This document shows, one piece after another, positions 18,835-20,853 of a DNA stretch of 20,853 nucleotides. Within the stretch, counting starts at the first letter, position 1. Every line of letters begins with the position of its first letter. Source of the stretch: an uncultured bacterium (GTDB lineage: Bacteria; Patescibacteriota; Gracilibacteria; BD1-5; UBA6164); assembly GCA_947311335.1 (NCBI GenBank), contig CAMZKR010000018.1:1-20853 (forward strand), in the 5' to 3' direction. Below the pieces are notes generated by a model. It was not told the DNA's origin. It ran no database searches and saw only the letters and a list, made by a program, of their open reading frames with translations. The translations under genes were made by a program, and so were the position numbers.

Positions 18835-19377
18835 TTATTTATAATAAATTTTTAAATTAAAAGTCATTTGTTTATTTGTATTAATTTTATTAATACTTCA
18901 AAAATCTGGATAGCTAAATGAATCTAAAAAGAAAGTATATTTTGCATTTTTATCTATTACAAATCCAATAAATTTAAGCATAGAAGCTTCATTTGGAAAT
19001 CAAATAGATAAATTAACTTGTCATAACTTAAATCATAAATCTCCTACTGATCATTCAGAAAATGAAATACTCCTTGGTTTTAAATTATTATTTTCAGCAT
19101 AATCATATAAATATTTTAATAATTCTTTTTCATCAAAATGTATTAAATATTTATCTAAATTACCTTTTATATCTTTTTCATTTTTATTAATCTTAGATAT
19201 AATAGCTTGTAATTCAGTAAGAGATTCTTTTTCTTTAATTATTTTTGTTTTAAATATTTCTCATTCATCAGAATGTTCTTGAATAGAATAATACAAATTT
19301 CTTGTTCAAAAAATCAAAATAAACAATGAAATAAGTATAATTAAATATGAATAAAATCTTTTTCTATGTTCTAACAT
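18835..19377 (-). CDS. PilO-like alignment-complex protein
   Basis: 180 residues with TGA as Gly. One N-terminal membrane helix (about 8-25), then a coiled-coil segment (about 30-65, S-D-E-G-E-I-F-K-T-K-I-I-K-E-K-E-S-L), then an alpha/beta domain ending F-N-L-K-I-Y-Y-K. This is the PilO/GspM architecture, and the position after the PilN-like gene and before pilC supports it. Sequence identity to PilO is too weak to recognise by motif, so the call rests mainly on architecture and gene order. Confidence 0.65.
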
Positions 19378-19399
19378 AATTTCTAATTATTAATATAAA

Positions 19400-19996
19400 T
19401 TATTTAAGTTCAAATACAACATTAAAACTCATATTATCATATCATGAGAATTGAGTAACTTTTCCAGATCTAAATAAATTATTATCTATATTATTATATA
19501 AATTTAAAAAATTTATAATTTTCATATATGCAAGTTTCATATCAGGATATCTTCTCTTTCAATCATTATAAAAAGTTTTTATTTTGTCTGTTTCAACATT
19601 AACACTTGTTGACACTACTCCATTAGAATATGAAAATCAAGTAAATTTTATATTATAATTTCTATATGTTTGTCTTAAATGTCTTATAAAAGAAGGAATT
19701 TGTGATTTTTTTGCAAGCATATCAAAAACCAAAGTATTTTTACTATAAATATTATAAGCTGTAATATAATCTTTATTTTTATAATTATTATTTGTTTTAT
19801 TTTTTTTCTCTTCTAAAGAAATAATTTCTTTATTAATCCTTTCTATTTCTAGCTTTAATTCTTCATTTGTACTTTTTATACTTGAATTGTAAGCAAATAA
19901 AGAAATAGTTATTATTAAAGTAAATAAAAGAAAGCCTAAACTAAAATAAAAATCTTTTATCTTTTTATTTTTATAAAAATTGTTATCTATTGCCAT
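19400..19996 (-). CDS. PilN-like alignment-complex protein
   Basis: 198 residues with TGA as Gly. A short cytoplasmic N-terminus (MAIDNNFYKNKKIKDF), one membrane helix (about 17-37), then a coiled coil (about 40-70, rich in E/K/I: L-K-L-E-I-E-R-I-N-K-E-I), and a small alpha/beta domain ending F-N-V-V-F-E-L-K. This is the PilN/GspL-C shape. The PilM-binding motif I-N-L-L-P of classical PilN is not seen in the N-terminus. It is the first gene of the pilus operon, transcribed from a promoter in the 20000-20060 spacer. Confidence 0.65.
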
Positions 19997-20025
19997 AATT
20001 TAAAATTATTATTATATACTTTTAT

Positions 20026-20054
20026 AGTCTAATATAAATAAAGAATTATTTCAA
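20026..20054 (-). promoter_or_regulatory. Putative promoter of the pilus operon
   Basis: On the minus strand TTGAAA (20049-20054), a 17-nt spacer and TAGACT (20026-20031, four of six consensus), about 30 bp before the PilN-like ATG and just downstream of the terminator at 20064-20095. Confidence 0.4.
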
Positions 20055-20063
20055 TTATAAATA

Positions 20064-20095
20064 AAAAAAGTCTATAGTTTTAAATAGACTTTTTT
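20064..20095 (-). terminator. Intrinsic terminator after the pilin/Cys-rich unit
   Basis: A 12-bp perfect stem (20064-20075 with 20084-20095), an 8-nt loop, and a T-run on the minus strand. It lies 17 bp after the stop of the Cys-rich frame (20112) but 116 bp after the pilin stop (20211), which implies the Cys-rich frame is inside the transcript. Confidence 0.75.
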
Positions 20096-20111
20096 ATTTA
20101 AATTGTTATAA

Positions 20112-20210
20112 TTAATTACAATAATTTAAAGAACATCATGCTGAACTCAAACAAGAACTTTTTGCTCATCAAGATAAAACACAACAAGAAGAACAACCTC
20201 AAGAAGTATT
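20112..20210 (-). CDS. Cys/Ser/Gly-rich reading frame directly after, and in frame with, the pilin stop codon
   Basis: The codon after the pilin TAA (20211-20213) opens 32 sense codons ending in TAA at 20112-20114. The translation begins NTSGGCSSCC and ends AGCSLNYCN, with 6 Cys, 9 Ser and 5 Gly, four of the Gly being TGA. There is no ATG or GTG in the frame. A TTG at codon 21 is the only standard alternative start. G+C of the stretch is about 29% by my count, above the surrounding spacers, and its codons (TGT, TCT, TGA) are those preferred in this genome. It may be a C-terminal tail reached by stop-codon readthrough, a tail cut off by a recent nonsense change, or a separate peptide with a non-standard start. 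All three minus-strand frames are open here, so openness alone is weak evidence. Function unknown. Confidence 0.4.
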
Positions 20211-20618
20211 TTAATTATTTAGTACACCTAATAGCCAACTTAATATTGGCCAAGCTAACCATATTATAATTATTCATATAATCACATAAATAATTATACT
20301 TTTTGTTTTTTTTAATTTTTCTTCATCTCATGCTGATGTTAAAACAATAAATCCAGCATACATTAAGTATATAACTGCTATTATTGAAATAAAAGATAAA
20401 ACATAAATAGCAATATCTTGAATATAATCAGAAAATCACCTATTTGTTTCCATATCTATTACTCAAGCTCTTACTTCATTTACTCAATCTTTAAGTCAAC
20501 AAGGAGTACCATTACAATAAGGAATTGTTGGATTTCCATTATCAAATAATCCAGCATAAGTTAAATAAGAACTAGAAAAAATTAGTAAAAAAATAATTAA
20601 TCTATAAACAAATTTCAT
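20211..20618 (-). CDS. T4SS-pilin-family (TrbC/VirB2-like) small membrane protein
   Basis: 135 residues with TGA as Gly. A Sec signal peptide (1-22, ending Y-L-T-Y-A) is followed by a short extracytoplasmic segment with two cysteines (P-Y-C-N-G-T-P-C). Then come two membrane helices (about 68-93 and 105-132) joined by a charged loop T-S-A-G-D-E-E-K-L-K-K-T-K. The two-helix hairpin with the 'G-x-E-x-x-L-K-K-A/T-K' loop is the pattern of the TrbC/VirB2-like pilin families that are frequent in CPR genomes. These are often annotated as pilins without other type IV secretion genes, and none are seen here. It may form a surface or membrane polymer. It is separated from the pilus operon by a terminator and followed by the Cys-rich frame. 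Confidence 0.75.
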
Positions 20619-20650
20619 AAATATATAAAGTTATAATTTACATTTATAAA

Positions 20651-20677
20651 ATTATATATAAATTAAATAAAATTCAA
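20651..20677 (-). promoter_or_regulatory. Possible promoter of the T4SS-pilin gene
   Basis: On the minus strand TTGAAT (20672-20677), a short 15-nt spacer and TATAAT (20651-20656), 33 bp before the ATG. The spacing is short and the region is nearly all A/T. Confidence 0.3.
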
Positions 20678-20701
20678 AGAATTATTTTTAATTAAACAAA
20701 T

Positions 20702-20853
20702 ATGAATAAAAAAAATGTGTTTATTAGTATATTTTTCTTCTTACTTTTTCTTTTTACAAGTTATATTTCATGAATATTTAGTATTCTAAGAATAATTATC
20801 TTATTAATTATATATTTGTTAATTTCTTATGCTATATATATTTTATGGAAAAA
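20702..20853 (+). CDS. Small hydrophobic membrane protein (5' part, truncated by window end)
   Basis: Fifty codons are visible from ATG 20702 to the window edge with no stop; one TGA is read as Gly (Y-I-S-G-I-F-S). The product starts MNKKNVFISIFFFLLFLFTS and is almost wholly hydrophobic, with two likely membrane helices (about 6-22 and 27-47). No family can be assigned. It is divergent from the T4SS-pilin gene, sharing an 83-bp AT-only spacer. Confidence 0.6.

Noticed and set aside
20125..20211. Plus-strand frame giving a Glu/Gln/His-rich peptide across the Cys-rich region
   Set aside because: It has no start codon, follows a stop immediately, is only 28 codons long and is antisense to the transcript implied by the terminator.
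1..20853. Reading the in-frame stops as frameshifts or pseudogenes
   Set aside because: Every interruption is TGA, never TAA or TAG, and frames continue without shift through conserved motifs. Genetic recoding explains all of them.
1..20853. TGA as tryptophan (code 4, Mycoplasma-like)
   Set aside because: TGA sits on conserved glycines (Walker A loops, HU, DapF) where Trp would destroy function.
1..20853. CRISPR arrays, tRNA or rRNA genes, transposases, tandem repeats
   Set aside because: I saw no regularly spaced direct repeats, no GC-richer cloverleaf-like segments and no transposase motifs; all larger spacers are short and AT-rich.

Overview
This is a very AT-rich bacterial window (most non-coding spacers are almost pure A/T) that is unreadable in the standard genetic code. 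Nearly every gene is interrupted by in-frame TGA codons. When TGA is read as glycine (translation table 25), the broken fragments join into full-length, recognisable proteins. In the most diagnostic positions TGA falls on invariant glycines: the RecQ Walker A motif MPTGGGKS (two TGA), the ABC ATPase Walker A motif GPNGAGKTT, and glycine motifs of DapF, LysA, HU and RRF. TGG still encodes Trp. This points to the Absconditabacteria (SR1) / Gracilibacteria (BD1-5) part of the Candidate Phyla Radiation. Genes are short, closely packed and grouped in small same-strand runs.

Layout. 1-407 (+): 3' end of a membrane-anchored protein with an RX4H (HEPN-like) motif. 417-7113 (-): a secreted protein with two thioredoxin folds, RecQ helicase, then the tight run dapA-dapF-lysA (transcribed dapA first). 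7286-9041 (+): TPR protein and an FtsA-like actin-family protein. 9090-9791 (-): orphan ABC ATPase. 10011-10856 (+): ribosome recycling factor (frr) and bL33. 10907-12554 (-): U32-family protein and bS21. 12703-13979 (+): RbfA and an FtsQ-like POTRA protein. 13985-14902 (-): orphan RsbW-like histidine-kinase-type ATPase and HU. 15037-19996 (-): a type IV pilus operon in transcription order pilN-like, pilO-like, pilC, three prepilin-like proteins and a PilX-like protein. 20112-20618 (-): a T4SS-pilin-family membrane protein followed, after a UAA stop, by an in-frame Cys/Ser/Gly-rich reading frame. 20702-end (+): start of a small membrane protein.

How it fits together. Translation factors and ribosomal proteins (RRF, bL33, bS21, RbfA), a split divisome (FtsA-like, FtsQ-like), a partial diaminopimelate/lysine branch, and surface machinery (inner-membrane pilus platform plus minor pilins, extracytoplasmic disulfide chemistry). 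The pilus genes fit a cell that lives attached to other bacteria, but that lifestyle is inferred from the lineage and is not shown by the sequence. The least expected items are the Cys-rich frame behind the pilin stop codon, the HEPN-like motif at the left edge, and a lysine pathway with only its last enzymes and DapA present here. No spacer exceeds about 220 bp, and I saw no tRNA, rRNA, CRISPR array or transposon.
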